Source: Clostridium magnum DSM 2767 (GTDB lineage: Bacteria > Bacillota > Clostridia > Clostridiales > Clostridiaceae). Taken from it: a stretch of DNA of 64,000 bases. The stretch spans positions 124,001-188,000 of the forward strand of contig NZ_LWAE01000004.1 of NCBI RefSeq assembly GCF_001623875.1, given 5' to 3'. Below, piece by piece: positions 37,625-46,878 of the stretch (position 1 is its first letter; each line of letters opens with the position of its first letter). A program made the translations under genes and the position numbers. The notes under the pieces are model-generated. The model saw nothing but the letters and a program-made list of their open reading frames with translations. It searched no databases and had not been told where the DNA came from.

Positions 37625-38083
37625 ATGTATTATTGTAACTACTTTAGATCCGAAGATCCTGAAGAATTTGATGCTTTAGATGATATGGTTGAAGAAGAAT
37701 CAACAGATATTCCATACTATTGTCCTTATTATCGTCAATTTTCACCACCACCTCCTCCTTTTGGGCAACCTGGCAGACCACCATTTGCCCAACCAGGCGG
37801 ACCTCAAGGCAGCGGTGCACCTTCTGGACCACCACCATCTATCACACCATCTAAACAGAGCGCTACGTTTCAATCCGGTCCTGGAGTAATGGCAGTTGAA
37901 CCTCAAACTATAAGACGATGTGTGTTCAGATTTGTTTATATTTGGCCTCGAAGAGGAAGAGGATTCTGGGCTTGGCTAACTTTTGTAGGAAGAAGGTCAG
38001 TTTCTGGTTATCGTTGGAATGGACGTAGATGGGTGTACTTCGGAATGGACTTAAGACAAATAGATAGTTTTACATGCTATTAA
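37625..38083 (+). CDS. proline-rich small protein of unknown function
   Basis: I do not recognise this 152-residue protein. It has an acidic, tyrosine-rich start (about 1-38), a Pro/Gly/Gln linker (about 40-82), and a basic, Trp/Arg-rich C-terminal block (about 95-152) with RRCVFRFVYIWPRRGRGFWAW and GYRWNGRRWVYFGMDLRQID-like sequence that looks like a small beta domain. Cysteines are at both ends (CNYF and FTCY). No signal peptide is seen. The layout recalls clostridial spore coat or exosporium proteins, but that is a guess. AGGAG precedes the ATG and a terminator follows. Confidence 0.7.
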   Translation: MYYCNYFRSEDPEEFDALDDMVEEESTDIPYYCPYYRQFSPPPPPFGQPGRPPFAQPGGPQGSGAPSGPPPSITPSKQSATFQSGPGVMAVEPQTIRRCVFRFVYIWPRRGRGFWAWLTFVGRRSVSGYRWNGRRWVYFGMDLRQIDSFTCY

Positions 38084-38110
38084 TGAAAACTTACTAGAAA
38101 CCTATTTTAG

Positions 38111-38142
38111 TCAGATACCTAATCCTAGGTATCTGATTTTTT
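38111..38142 (+). terminator. terminator after the proline-rich protein gene
   Basis: TCAGATACCTA / TAGGTATCTGA hairpin followed by TTTTTT on the plus strand. Confidence 0.88.
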
Positions 38143-38262
38143 ATTATATGGATATTTTTGTGCGTCTCTACATTTAAATATGTTAAATAAAAAATCATAC
38201 TCACACAGTTACACTTATTTTCATATAATATATTATTTAGAAATTTGAAAGGATAAATAGTT

Positions 38263-38916
38263 ATGTTTTATAATCCTTCTCAATATGTGTGCAATGATTT
38301 TTATAGAGTTGATCAAATGAATTCGTATGCCAGAATACTTAACGCTTCACCTAATTCACCACCTATAGATGTTTATTTAGATGATAAACTTATTGCCAAA
38401 AATATTGCTTATAAAGAATTCTCCAAATACCTGATATTTCCTAAAGGAAATAATAATATTAAGGTTTACCCCACTGGCCAGAATGTAAATCCGATAATAG
38501 ATTCCCCCATAGCTCTTCCTCCTGGATTTGTTTATAATATTGCAGCTATAGGATACTTTCCTAATATAATTCTATATCCTATTCCAGAACCTACTACACC
38601 GCAAAATTTTAACAGGGCCTGTGTAAGACTTATAAATTTATCTCCAAACTCGCCACCCCTTGATATTAGAGTACAAGATGGTACCAAAATATTTAGTAGT
38701 GTTAAATATGAAGATTATACAACATATGCCTGTATTCCTCCTGGAACTTATACATTTCGGGTTATTGCTACAGGTACTAATAATGTATTATTTACTATAC
38801 CAGATGTTCAACTAATGCCAAATAAATATTATGCCATATATACTGTTGGTGTTGCTGGTGGTTCTCCACCTTTAGAAGCCTTTATAATAGAAGAGGTTCC
38901 CCCTATACCTAGGTAA
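38263..38916 (+). CDS. DUF4397 double-repeat protein
   Basis: A 217-residue protein with two DUF4397 repeats: about 20-105 (SYARILNASPNSPPIDVYLDD) and about 118-210 (ACVRLINLSPNSPPLDIRVQDG). Each is followed by a YxxF/Y...PPGxYxxxV strand pattern. DUF4397 is an immunoglobulin-like extracellular fold of unknown role. No signal peptide is present, so export would need another route or spore assembly. A weak ribosome binding site GAAAGG precedes the ATG. It has its own terminator and may be functionally linked to the preceding proline-rich gene. Confidence 0.82.
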   Translation: MFYNPSQYVCNDFYRVDQMNSYARILNASPNSPPIDVYLDDKLIAKNIAYKEFSKYLIFPKGNNNIKVYPTGQNVNPIIDSPIALPPGFVYNIAAIGYFPNIILYPIPEPTTPQNFNRACVRLINLSPNSPPLDIRVQDGTKIFSSVKYEDYTTYACIPPGTYTFRVIATGTNNVLFTIPDVQLMPNKYYAIYTVGVAGGSPPLEAFIIEEVPPIPR

Positions 38917-38965
38917 AAAGGTTCAGTAAAATTTAAAGATATATATGTAGCAAAATGCAAAAAGA

Positions 38966-39002
38966 GCTGAGAGATGTTTATGGAAAATGAACATACTTCA
39001 GC
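38966..39002. terminator. convergent terminator
   Basis: GCTGAGAGATGTT / AACATACTTCAGC hairpin flanked by AAAAAG and CTTTTT. It ends both the DUF4397 gene and the minus-strand YitT gene. Confidence 0.75.
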
Positions 39003-39016
39003 CTTTTTATCATAAA

Positions 39017-39874
39017 TTAATGGATTGCTTTCTTTTTATATCTCTTACCAGTTGCCTCTACACTTCCAACAGTCATAAGAGCATCTTCATCGAGCCCTTG
39101 CACAATAGATTTCAACTTAGCAACTTCTAAACGTGTTACAACAACATATATTACTTTTGTTGGATCACCTTTGTATCCACCTTCTCCTTGAATTAAGGTT
39201 ACACCTCTTCCAAGTCTAGCCAATAAAGCATCTGTAATATCCTGATGTTTTTCAGAGACAATATATACTGATTTTGCTTCGTCCAAACCTTCAACAACAA
39301 TATCTATTACTTTAAATGCAATAAAATATGCTATTAATGAGTACATTGCTCTATCCCATCCAAAAACAATGCCTGCACTGCTTAATATAAATAGATTTAA
39401 GAACATAACTATTTCGCCTATTGAAAAACCTGTTCTTCTGTCTAATATAACAGCTACTATTTCTGTTCCATCTAAAGAACCACCATTTCTAATTACCAAT
39501 CCAACTCCTATTCCCAGTAAGATACCGCCGAATACCGATGCCAAAAGAATATCTTTAGTTATACTTTCAACAGGATGAAGAATAGTTACTCCTACAGATA
39601 GTATTATTACGGAATATAAAGTTGATAGAGTAAAAGTTTTTCCTATCTGCTTGTACCCTATTATAAGGAAAGGTATATTTAAAATAAATATGAATAATCC
39701 AAGTTGAGCTTTTGTTAGATGGTTTAATATAATAGATATACCAGTTATTCCTCCATCAATTACATTATTTGGTATTAGAAATATCTCTAGAGCTATAGAT
39801 GCTAAAGCTGCACCGAATGTCATAAAGAAAATTCTGCTAATGATCTTAAAATACTTATTATACTTTTTTTTCAT
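39017..39874 (-). CDS. YitT family membrane protein
   Basis: A 285-residue protein with five to six transmembrane helices (DUF161 repeats, e.g. IPNNVIDGGITGISIIL and NGGSLDGTEIVAVILDRRTG) and a cytoplasmic C-terminal DUF2179 domain (about 220-280, VTLIQGEGGYKGDPTKVIYVVV). Family function is not settled. Members are often linked with amino-acid or metabolite export. AGGAGG lies before the ATG. It stands alone, divergent from the response regulator. Confidence 0.9.
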   Translation of the reverse strand: MKKKYNKYFKIISRIFFMTFGAALASIALEIFLIPNNVIDGGITGISIILNHLTKAQLGLFIFILNIPFLIIGYKQIGKTFTLSTLYSVIILSVGVTILHPVESITKDILLASVFGGILLGIGVGLVIRNGGSLDGTEIVAVILDRRTGFSIGEIVMFLNLFILSSAGIVFGWDRAMYSLIAYFIAFKVIDIVVEGLDEAKSVYIVSEKHQDITDALLARLGRGVTLIQGEGGYKGDPTKVIYVVVTRLEVAKLKSIVQGLDEDALMTVGSVEATGKRYKKKAIH

Positions 39875-40140
39875 GTATTACCTCCTTTTATTTATCTGTT
39901 ATTTTCTGTATACCTATTGGTACACATATCTTAATTTAATTATACACTAAAAGTGTCTATTTTTAAAATTTCGTAATGAATATTAATAAGATATTTACAA
40001 AATCTCCTTTTTTTAAAGTATCTGCAAAGTTTCTTAACAAACGGATTTAATTTATACAATATTTTATTTTTTCGTGATTACTGATATTATTAAAGATGCA
40101 AATGTTCTCAAAAATTAATTTAAGAGAGGTTTATTATTTT

Positions 40141-40854
40141 ATGGTAAATAAAATGATTGAAGTAATGATTGTTGAAGATGATCCTATGGTGAGAGAAATA
40201 AATTCAAGATTTTTATCAAAAGTTGAAGGATTTAATCTAGTTAAATCAGCTAGTAATCTTACTGAAGCTAGAGATTTTATATCTAAACACAAAATAAATT
40301 TAATTCTTCTTGATGTTTATTTACCTGGAGAGAATGGCCTTAATTTTTTAAAATGGCTCAGAAAAGAAGAAATTTTTGTAGATATCATTCTTATTACCGC
40401 TGATAAAACCATCGAAAGAGTTCAGGAGGCTTTTAGATTTGGTGCTATAGACTATCTCATAAAGCCATTTACTTTTGAACGATTAAAAGAAGCTCTTAAT
40501 TTATTTAAAGAGAGGTATTATAGTTTTAGCAATCAAAAAACTATTGAACAAAATGAATTAGATAAATTAATTATAAATAGCAGGAATATAGCTAACAGCA
40601 TTGATAATAGTACTTCAAATCCACTTGAAAAAGGCTTTAATAAATATACCTATAATAGGATATGGAATGCTCTAGAAAAAGATAAAGATGTGTATTTTAC
40701 AGCAGAAGATTTATCCGAACAGTTAAGAATAGCTAGGGTTACTGTGAGAAGATATCTTGAATATATGGATAAGCAAGGATATTTATCTAAAATTATTGAA
40801 TATGGAAAAGTTGGAAGACCCCAACATAAATATAAATTTAACGAAAAAATATAA
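40141..40854 (+). CDS. CitB/DcuR-type response regulator (orphan)
   Basis: A protein of about 237 residues. The receiver domain (about 5-120) has the acidic pocket VEDD, phospho-acceptor Asp in LILLDVYLP, ITADKT and the Lys in DYLIKPF. The C-terminal winged HTH (about 165-235, YFTAEDLSEQLRIARVTVRRYLEYM...GYGKVGRPQHKY-like) is typical of the CitT/DcuR/MalR family that controls organic-acid uptake. The frame is open from an ATG at 40096, but AGAGAGG before the ATG at 40141 and the normal receiver start favour 40141. No histidine kinase is adjacent. Confidence 0.88.
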   Translation: MVNKMIEVMIVEDDPMVREINSRFLSKVEGFNLVKSASNLTEARDFISKHKINLILLDVYLPGENGLNFLKWLRKEEIFVDIILITADKTIERVQEAFRFGAIDYLIKPFTFERLKEALNLFKERYYSFSNQKTIEQNELDKLIINSRNIANSIDNSTSNPLEKGFNKYTYNRIWNALEKDKDVYFTAEDLSEQLRIARVTVRRYLEYMDKQGYLSKIIEYGKVGRPQHKYKFNEKI

Positions 40855-40924
40855 AATTAGAAGTTATATATATACACTTAAGAAATAGAACCACATAGAA
40901 TACAATAGAAAAAGTTTTTATAAA

Positions 40925-40962
40925 AAGACCTGCATCCTTTAATAGCAGGATACAGGCCTTTT
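40925..40962 (-). terminator. terminator of the SASP gene
   Basis: AAGACCTGCATCCT / AGGATACAGGCCTT hairpin with A/T flanks, 10 bases past the SASP stop. Confidence 0.85.
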
Positions 40963-40971
40963 ACTATGTTG

Positions 40972-41169
40972 TTATTTTAAACCTTGTTCGTAAGCTTCTA
41001 CCATCTTTTTAACCATATTTCCACCTACTGATCCAGCTTCCCTAGAAGTAAGATCTCCATTGTAGCCTTCTTTTAAATTTACACCAACTTCTCTAGCTGA
41101 TTCCATTTTAAATTGATTTAATCCTGCCTTAGCTTCTGGTACTAATGTTCTATTACTTCTATTTGCCAT
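40972..41169 (-). CDS. small acid-soluble spore protein, alpha/beta type
   Basis: A 65-residue DNA-coating spore protein. It has the GPR protease recognition site FKMESAREVGV and the DNA-binding block LTSREAGSVGGNMVKKMVE. Length is typical. AGGAGG precedes the ATG. It should be expressed in the forespore, but I could not fix a convincing sigma-G promoter. It directly confirms a spore-forming host. Confidence 0.95.
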   Translation of the reverse strand: MANRSNRTLVPEAKAGLNQFKMESAREVGVNLKEGYNGDLTSREAGSVGGNMVKKMVEAYEQGLK

Positions 41170-41252
41170 GGTTTTATTCCTCCTTGTAATTTTATAATAT
41201 TTATCCTTTGCATTTAAAGTTTGTGCATTTATAGATTTATTAGTCTATAGAA

Positions 41253-42587
41253 TTATAGGTTAAAATCACAATTTTTATCATTATTGGATGATAAAATAAA
41301 AAGATAATTATCTAAAAAAAACTTTCTGATATTTGTCCCAGTATTATTAATCTTGGCATCTATATTAACTTTAATAGGGATATCAGGAAATATATCATCC
41401 CATATTTTCTCATAATCTTTATGCCACTCTCTAGGGTGCTGTCTATATAAATTAAAACCAAAACCAAATATATCTGATTTAAATTCCTTTTGCCCCTTTT
41501 CAATTGCAGCCATAACATCTGATTTTATACTATTTTCTAACTTTTTTTCCATTGACCTAATTATATCAGGAGTTAAATAGGTTGAACCTTCACCTGTATA
41601 ATACTTTCTCAAATTAGCTTATACTTTGAGATTAACCTGTATCTCTGGTTTCTTATCATTAATTTGAGCTTTTATTTTGCTTTTTGAGCTTGTTATATAA
41701 AAGTATAATATATTTGTTACATCAGGATTAAAATTTACATTATTTGAATAAGAACTATTAAAATTAATTTCTTCAGCTGACTTTGTACTCTTGTAGGTAG
41801 TTATCTTTTTCCCTTTTATCCAAGATAAACCTAAGCTTTCATCATCATTCAACCACCCAATAAATTTGTCTTTTTTAAAAGCAGCCAGTCCCCAAGCTCT
41901 AAAATTACCCTCATTTTCTAAATGAAGTTTTATATCTTCATGTGTTCCACCTAAGACTTTAGAACTATCCTGTAATGTTGGATTTTTCGCTCCGGTAGAT
42001 ATTACTCTTGAAGCAATAGGCTCTATTCCCGGTTTAACCATCATTTGAATAAACTGGTGGAAAGTAACCGGAATTGTAGGCCCCCCATTCTCATATGTAT
42101 TTAATAGATTGCGCATCTTCTTACCTGACGCTACCGGATTAAAAGGATCAACTGTACTTATTAATGATTCAGCTTTGCCAGGTGCAATGATTACATAAAC
42201 TGAATTACGAATGCTGGGAGTACGCTCTGTATGACTGATTGTATCTTTCAATATGTATTTTGCAGCATCTTCACCAATCACTAAGACTTGAAGATAAGCA
42301 AAAAATAATTTACCTGAGGTCACCTCCTGTAGCTTGTTTAAAACATCCATAATGGTCTTGCCCTTAGCGGAATAAGCAGCTCCTGTAATTGACTCACTTA
42401 TTTTTCCTCCTTGTGCTTTACCTGTTGAAATATATTGGAGGGTTGCTGTTATGTCGTTAGTTTCTTTTTCAAAATCTATACCTAAAGAATATATTTGAGC
42501 TATTTGCTGATACTCAGCATAGTCCCAACATCCGGTAAACAAAAACATTAAACTTAATATGATTGACAAAATTCTTATTTTTTTCAA
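41253..42587 (-). pseudogene. germinant receptor lipoprotein GerAC, interrupted by a nonsense codon
   Basis: The first segment (42587-41619) has a signal peptide and lipobox LMFLFTGCWDYAE, then the Ger(x)C N-terminal domain. It ends at a TAA (41621-41619). The same frame continues ANLRKYYTGEG... to 41253 with the typical C-terminal block KSDIFGFGFNLYRQHPREW and WDDIFPDIPIKVNID. One in-frame stop codon therefore splits an otherwise full-length gene of about 440 codons. The start is TTG at 42587, with GGTGG upstream, directly behind gerAB. Read-through aside, the product would lack its conserved C-terminal domain. Confidence 0.88.
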
Positions 42588-42589
42588 TT

Positions 42590-43685
42590 TTAGTCACCAC
42601 CAGACCTTTTTTTTATTATGCGAATACCTAAACAAGCTAGCATCATGACAATTATTGCAAAGGGTAAAACTATAAATGAAGTTGTAAATATTGAAAGAAA
42701 ATATGCATCATTAGATGAATTTAACCATACTGATGGTAAAAATATTAATACTGCTATTAAGAATAATATAATAGTGGAATACTTTTCATTAAATATTTTT
42801 TTACTGGTATCCATATTCCATATATGTATATTGAAATTTTTAATATAGTAATAAGCTGATATGTCGCTAAAATAAACACTTCTAACCCTCTTACAAAATC
42901 TCCAATATATATTGACCTTGATATACCTACCCCTGCTTCAGCAGTACGTTGTAACAATTCATAGCCGGATGTTCCCTGCATCATAATCATCGCTAATGAC
43001 AATATGGATGCCCAAAATACCATTCCTCTTACCACCCATCTACGATGGGCATAAGGTTCTGGAATATGCTTAGCCATAACCATTACAGCCATCAAAATTT
43101 CCGATGCGGCTCCCATTGAAAAAAGTACACCTTCTGAGAATTTTAACAAGGTAACATCAAACATAGGAATCATATTCTCAATTTTAAACTCTTTTACAAA
43201 TGAAAGAGAAAATCCAATAAAATAGTTAAGTATATACCATGCTGTAAATAATTCAGCCACCCTTCCAAACAACAAAGTGCGATTATTCACAAACAGAGCT
43301 GACATAAATATAATAAATAACATTAAAATCCATGAAGGTGTAAATTGTAAAAAGTATATTTTTACTGCTCCAATAAACATATTCGTCATAAAAGTTCCTA
43401 ATGCAATTGTTATTACTGAATAGACTAAAACTACTATAATATATATATAAACTTACCAAAACCATCCTCTATAACATCAAAGATTGTATGATCTTTATAA
43501 TCCTTACAAATATATAGTATTCCTATAGCAAAGGGAATCATCATTAAGATTCCAATAGCTGATACAACCCAACTGCTCCTTTCTGCTAGGTAAGCAGTCC
43601 AACTAAGAGTATATGCCATATTAGCACAACCAGCATCAAATATAAGAAAAAGTACTTGCTCTCTTGTAAATTTATTATAATCCAC
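42590..43685 (-). pseudogene. germinant receptor membrane subunit GerAB, two frameshifts
   Basis: Three pieces in three frames together make one GerAB permease of about 365 residues. 43685-43434 holds the N-terminal helices (FTREQVLFLIFDAGCANMAYTLSW). The middle helices (43389-42757 and upstream, IIVVLVYSVITIALGTF) begin after a shift within TTTATATATATATTATAG. 42814-42590 holds the last helices after a second shift near an A7 run. The first shift is exactly one TA repeat unit. It starts at GTG 43685 with GGGGGG upstream. Confidence 0.85.
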
Positions 43686-43715
43686 AATCCCCCCTACCTA
43701 GTGCTACATAATATT

Positions 43716-44490
43716 TTACTTATTGGTTTTATTCCCAGTTTTATTGTCATTTTTAGGTGCCATAAGATTTAACCTTTCTTGTAGTTTTCTAAAAGGAGCT
43801 CGTATAAATACATCTTTCCAGCCTCCAAACTCAATTGGAATTACTGGATATAAATAAGGAATCCCAAAGGACTCCAATGTTGCTATCCACTACATAAAAA
43901 TAAAAATCCCATTCAGAAAACCAAACATACCAAATATGCCAGATAATAGTATTAAAAAATAGTTAAGCAATCTTGAGGGATTTACTATTGTTGTTGATGA
44001 AATAGCAAAGGAAGCTATTGCAGAAAAAGCAACCACTATAATAAGAGATGCACTTACATAACCTGCAGTTACAGCCGCCTGACCTATAATAACAGCTCCT
44101 AATGTTCCTATAAACTATCCTATCATTCCTGGCATACGTATTCCCGCTTCCCGGATTATATCAATAATAATAGTCATTCCTATTAACTCAATAATCGAAG
44201 GAAATGGTACACCTTCCCTTCCAACAGAAATATTCCTGTTCCTTTATCCTTAATAAGCTCTGCTAAAACCCCTACCCCATCCACCATATCAATATCTATA
44301 TTGTTGATTCTATTTCTTATCTCATCTAGCAACTTACAATTTGAGATACCTTCGATCCATATAAGCTTTGAACTTGTACGGGAAAGTTTTCCAACTGTAA
44401 ATGTTTCAAATTGAAGTTCAGATATAGGAAGTCTTTTGATGATCATGCTGCTGTTTGTTTCTTCACTTTTATGCTCAAGATATAAATGAA
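43716..44490 (-). pseudogene. germinant receptor subunit GerAA remnant
   Basis: An N-terminal fragment (from about 44490: KSEETNSSMIIKRLPISEL, FTVGKLSRTSSKLIWIEGISN, IDIDMVDGVGVLAELIKD) is joined out of frame near 44225 to the C-terminal half VGREGVPFPSIIELIGM...AGIRMPGMIG. About 100 residues between them, including the first membrane segments, are missing. The C-terminal half is further broken by TAG codons at 44117-44115 and 43892-43890. It ends NDNKTGNKTNK. The true N-terminus is also gone. With gerAB and gerAC it forms a dead operon. Confidence 0.88.
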
Positions 44491-44566
44491 CAGTGCTTTA
44501 GGAGGAAACTTTAAATCAAAAGTGCTTGATACATTTTAACTTATAGCATTACAAAATTACAAATAG

Positions 44567-44608
44567 AAAAGATCAATCACTATACTTTATTTTAGCAATT
44601 GATCTTTT
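44567..44608 (-). terminator. terminator of the DUF3888 gene
   Basis: AAAAGATCAAT / ATTGATCTTTT hairpin, 24 bases past the stop of the 44633-45043 gene. Confidence 0.8.
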
Positions 44609-44632
44609 TATCCAAAATATAACAGACAAAAG

Positions 44633-45043
44633 TTATCTACTAGCTTTAACAGGTACGTCTTGATGTATAAAATTGATTACTTCGATTTCTCCATCATCAT
44701 TTCTCATAGTAATATTCTCTACCCCAATAAGGTTATTATCGTCAAAAGTCTTTACTTGAAATGTTACAGTAAAATAATAAGATTGCTCCTCAACACGTTT
44801 TATATTTATAATTTTGGCCTCACTATATTTTTTAGTTTTTCCATAGTAACTCTCAATTGCATTATCTAAATATGGAGATAACAGTATAGTTAGAAAATCT
44901 TCGTATAGTTCTTCTTTGTCCTCCGTAAAACTAAAACTGTTTGCTTCCTTTAGATTAGCTGCACATACACTATATCCAGTTATGTTAGATATACTTGTTA
45001 TACACATAAAAACTAAAATAAATTTTATTAATATACGTTTCAC
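44633..45043 (-). CDS. secreted DUF3888-type protein
   Basis: A 136-residue protein with a signal peptide (about 1-28, cleavage near VCAANLK) and one small domain. The block FLTILLSPYLDNAIESYYGKT followed by AKIINIKRVEEQSYYFTVTFQVKTFD and IGVENITMRN matches the DUF3888 pattern as I remember it; function unknown. It starts at GTG 45043, supported by GGAGG seven bases upstream. Monocistronic. Confidence 0.75.
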   Translation of the reverse strand: MKRILIKFILVFMCITSISNITGYSVCAANLKEANSFSFTEDKEELYEDFLTILLSPYLDNAIESYYGKTKKYSEAKIINIKRVEEQSYYFTVTFQVKTFDDNNLIGVENITMRNDDGEIEVINFIHQDVPVKASR

Positions 45044-45166
45044 ATTTTTGCCTCCAATTCCTCTTTCCTATTTTCTACTATTTTTATTTTGTGTTAATTA
45101 AATGTAAATTATTATAGTAGTTTTTAAATTTTAATTTCATTATAGAATTTCTTAGAGGAATTCTTA

Positions 45167-45207
45167 GCTTATCCGATGACTACCCCCATCTGATTCAAGT
45201 TTCCACT
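45167..45207 (-). repeat. dispersed structured repeat, copy E (internally deleted)
   Basis: AGTGGAAACTTGAATCAG at the 5' end and TAGTCATCGGATAAG at the 3' end are fused directly, so only both family ends remain. It begins right after ATGA (45211-45208), whose TGA is the stop codon of the L,D-transpeptidase gene. Confidence 0.8.
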
Positions 45208-45876
45208 TCATTTATAAATCTCAACAGGGGTCTTAAAAGGAGTATACAGTTTAAGTATATTAATGTCTTCATTTGACACAGCAATGCATCCATAAGTCCA
45301 ATTATCCTTATTTCCTCCGCCATGAATACCTACAGCTCCACCTAATGGGGTGTTCCATGGGGGCTGTTGTTTTGAGTCTATAGCTTTTTTTATTCTATTA
45401 TATGTATCCTGATTTATAATTCCCTTTTCCAGGCCTTTTTGTGCATCCTTAGTACTTGGATAACTTAACCCCATAAAATAAGTGTATTTTGTCTCGCTAG
45501 TTTTAGTGCAAATATAATATGTACCTTCGGGGGTTCTATTATCTCCCTCTTTTTCTTTATCTAACCATGGGTCTCTTCCAAGTCCTATCTTAAATCTACC
45601 TATAAGTTTTTTATCACCATACAGTTCTAGTATCCTTTTATCCTTATATATTTTTATTATTGAATCAGATGGCATAACGTCAGGTTTATTGAAAAATATT
45701 TTTGAATCTTCGCTTCTATCTTCCTTTGATGCTTCAGCAGATACCATACCTGATTGTTGATCTAACTTATCCATAGTTTTTATGTGCTTTCTTATTGAAT
45801 AACCAGAAATAAGTGCAATTAAAACCAGCCCAAATATTAGAAATATAATAGGAAAAGATTTATACTTTTTACTCAT
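45208..45876 (-). CDS. membrane-anchored L,D-transpeptidase (YkuD)
   Basis: A protein of about 222 residues with one N-terminal membrane anchor (about 10-30) and a YkuD catalytic domain (about 75-222). The active site reads GIHGGG...TYGCIAVSNEDI, with the catalytic Cys and the conserved His. LELYGDKKLIGRFKIGLGRDP and NRTPEGTYYICTK are usual family blocks. It cross-links or modifies peptidoglycan outside the membrane. The start is the ATG at 45876 with GGAG eight bases before it; the GTG at 45885 lies within that site. Repeat copy E begins at its stop codon. Confidence 0.9.
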   Translation of the reverse strand: MSKKYKSFPIIFLIFGLVLIALISGYSIRKHIKTMDKLDQQSGMVSAEASKEDRSEDSKIFFNKPDVMPSDSIIKIYKDKRILELYGDKKLIGRFKIGLGRDPWLDKEKEGDNRTPEGTYYICTKTSETKYTYFMGLSYPSTKDAQKGLEKGIINQDTYNRIKKAIDSKQQPPWNTPLGGAVGIHGGGNKDNWTYGCIAVSNEDINILKLYTPFKTPVEIYK

Positions 45877-45950
45877 ACTGATCACTCCACTCTATAATTT
45901 CACAGATCAAAATATCATCTATACAAAAATTTTAACATAAATTACAAAAA

Positions 45951-45986
45951 TGAGCCATTAAAACTTTAATTGTTTTTAATAGCTCA
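45951..45986 (-). terminator. terminator of the coiled-coil protein gene
   Basis: TGAGCTATTAAAA...TTTTAATGGCTCA hairpin followed by TTTTTG on the minus strand. Confidence 0.8.
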
Positions 45987-46063
45987 TTAAATATTTTATC
46001 TATGTCACTTAATTACGTTAATATGCAGTTGTCTAAGATAAATTTTATTCTATAGTAATATTC

Positions 46064-46495
46064 TTAAACACCGAACACTGATTTAACCCATTCTATTATA
46101 TTTTCATTTTTCTGTCCAAGTAATTTATATTGATTATACTTTTTATTATATTCCTCTAGCTTTGCATTATATTCATCCATATCTTTTCTATACTTGACTA
46201 ATTTATTATTATAATTTATTACACTGTAATTCCATTCCTCAGAATTACCACTAGCTTTTATCACTTCCATTTGTTTTTTGCAACTATCAATCTCTTTACT
46301 TTCTTTAGCCACTTTATTACCCATATCTTCAATATACTTTTGATCCTTCTCCAACGATTGACTCATTTCCTTAATGATTGGCGAAGCCTTCGGAGATTCT
46401 CCCGCCTTCATATCTACAAGCCCTGCTAAGCAGACTATAAAAAGTATTATTAATACCATAAAAATATCTTCTATAAATGATTTTAACCTTTCCAT
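46064..46495 (-). CDS. membrane-anchored coiled-coil protein, unknown function
   Basis: About 143 residues: one hydrophobic segment (about 9-28, FMVLIILFIVCLAGLV) followed by a long charged coiled coil (about 40-125, SLEKDQKYIEDMGNKVAKES... YNAKLEEYNKKYNQYK) and a short hydrophobic tail. I do not recognise a family. The start at 46495 (MERLKSFIEDIF) has AGGAGATG eight bases upstream; the longer frame from 46540 lacks a site. Own terminator. Confidence 0.75.
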   Translation of the reverse strand: MERLKSFIEDIFMVLIILFIVCLAGLVDMKAGESPKASPIIKEMSQSLEKDQKYIEDMGNKVAKESKEIDSCKKQMEVIKASGNSEEWNYSVINYNNKLVKYRKDMDEYNAKLEEYNKKYNQYKLLGQKNENIIEWVKSVFGV

Positions 46496-46636
46496 AATAA
46501 CATCTCCTAAACAATTTAGTATATTTGAAACACTTACCATTTTGTTGGTTATTATACATATTTTACCATATGATTATTCAGATTACATTATTACTAAAAT
46601 TCAATATTTTTTATTAAATCATTATAGATATGCAAA

Positions 46637-46672
46637 AAAGAGATATTGCTTAATATTTTGCAATATCTCTTT
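46637..46672 (-). terminator. terminator of the HD-domain gene
   Basis: AAAGAGATATTGC / GCAATATCTCTTT hairpin followed by TTTTTTGCATA. It lies on the far side of repeat copy D, about 200 bases from the gene it should end. Confidence 0.8.
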
Positions 46673-46684
46673 AGTTTCACTTCA

Positions 46685-46878
46685 CCCGATGACTAGCCGC
46701 TCTAATACTCCTATGCTTTATATACAACTCCTCTTCCTACGTCAGAGGAGTAAGCTATTCGCACCAAATCATAGATTTGGGCTCTCTGCTTAACTTGCAG
46801 TAAAGAGCGGCTACGTCCCTGGATTCGTTCAACTAAGAATCATATGGGTTTGAAACCTCATCTGATTCAAGTTTCACT
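46685..46878 (-). repeat. dispersed structured repeat, copy D (long form)
   Basis: It starts at 46878 immediately after GTGA (46882-46879), whose TGA is the stop codon of the HD gene. Conserved parts: AGTGAAACTTGAATCAGATG, TTAGTTGAACGAATCCAGGG, GACGTAGCCGCTC, and AGTATTAGAGCGGCTAGTC with CATCGG at the end. The second hairpin is enlarged by about 60 bases with its own stem (CCAAATC / GATTTGG). Just past its 3' end the sequence GTGAAGTGAAACT repeats the 5' junction. Confidence 0.85.

Noticed and set aside
41253..41612. A separate small gene of 119 codons downstream of gerAC
   Set aside because: It is in the same frame as gerAC behind one TAA and carries the GerAC C-terminal motifs. It is therefore part of the broken gene, not a new one.
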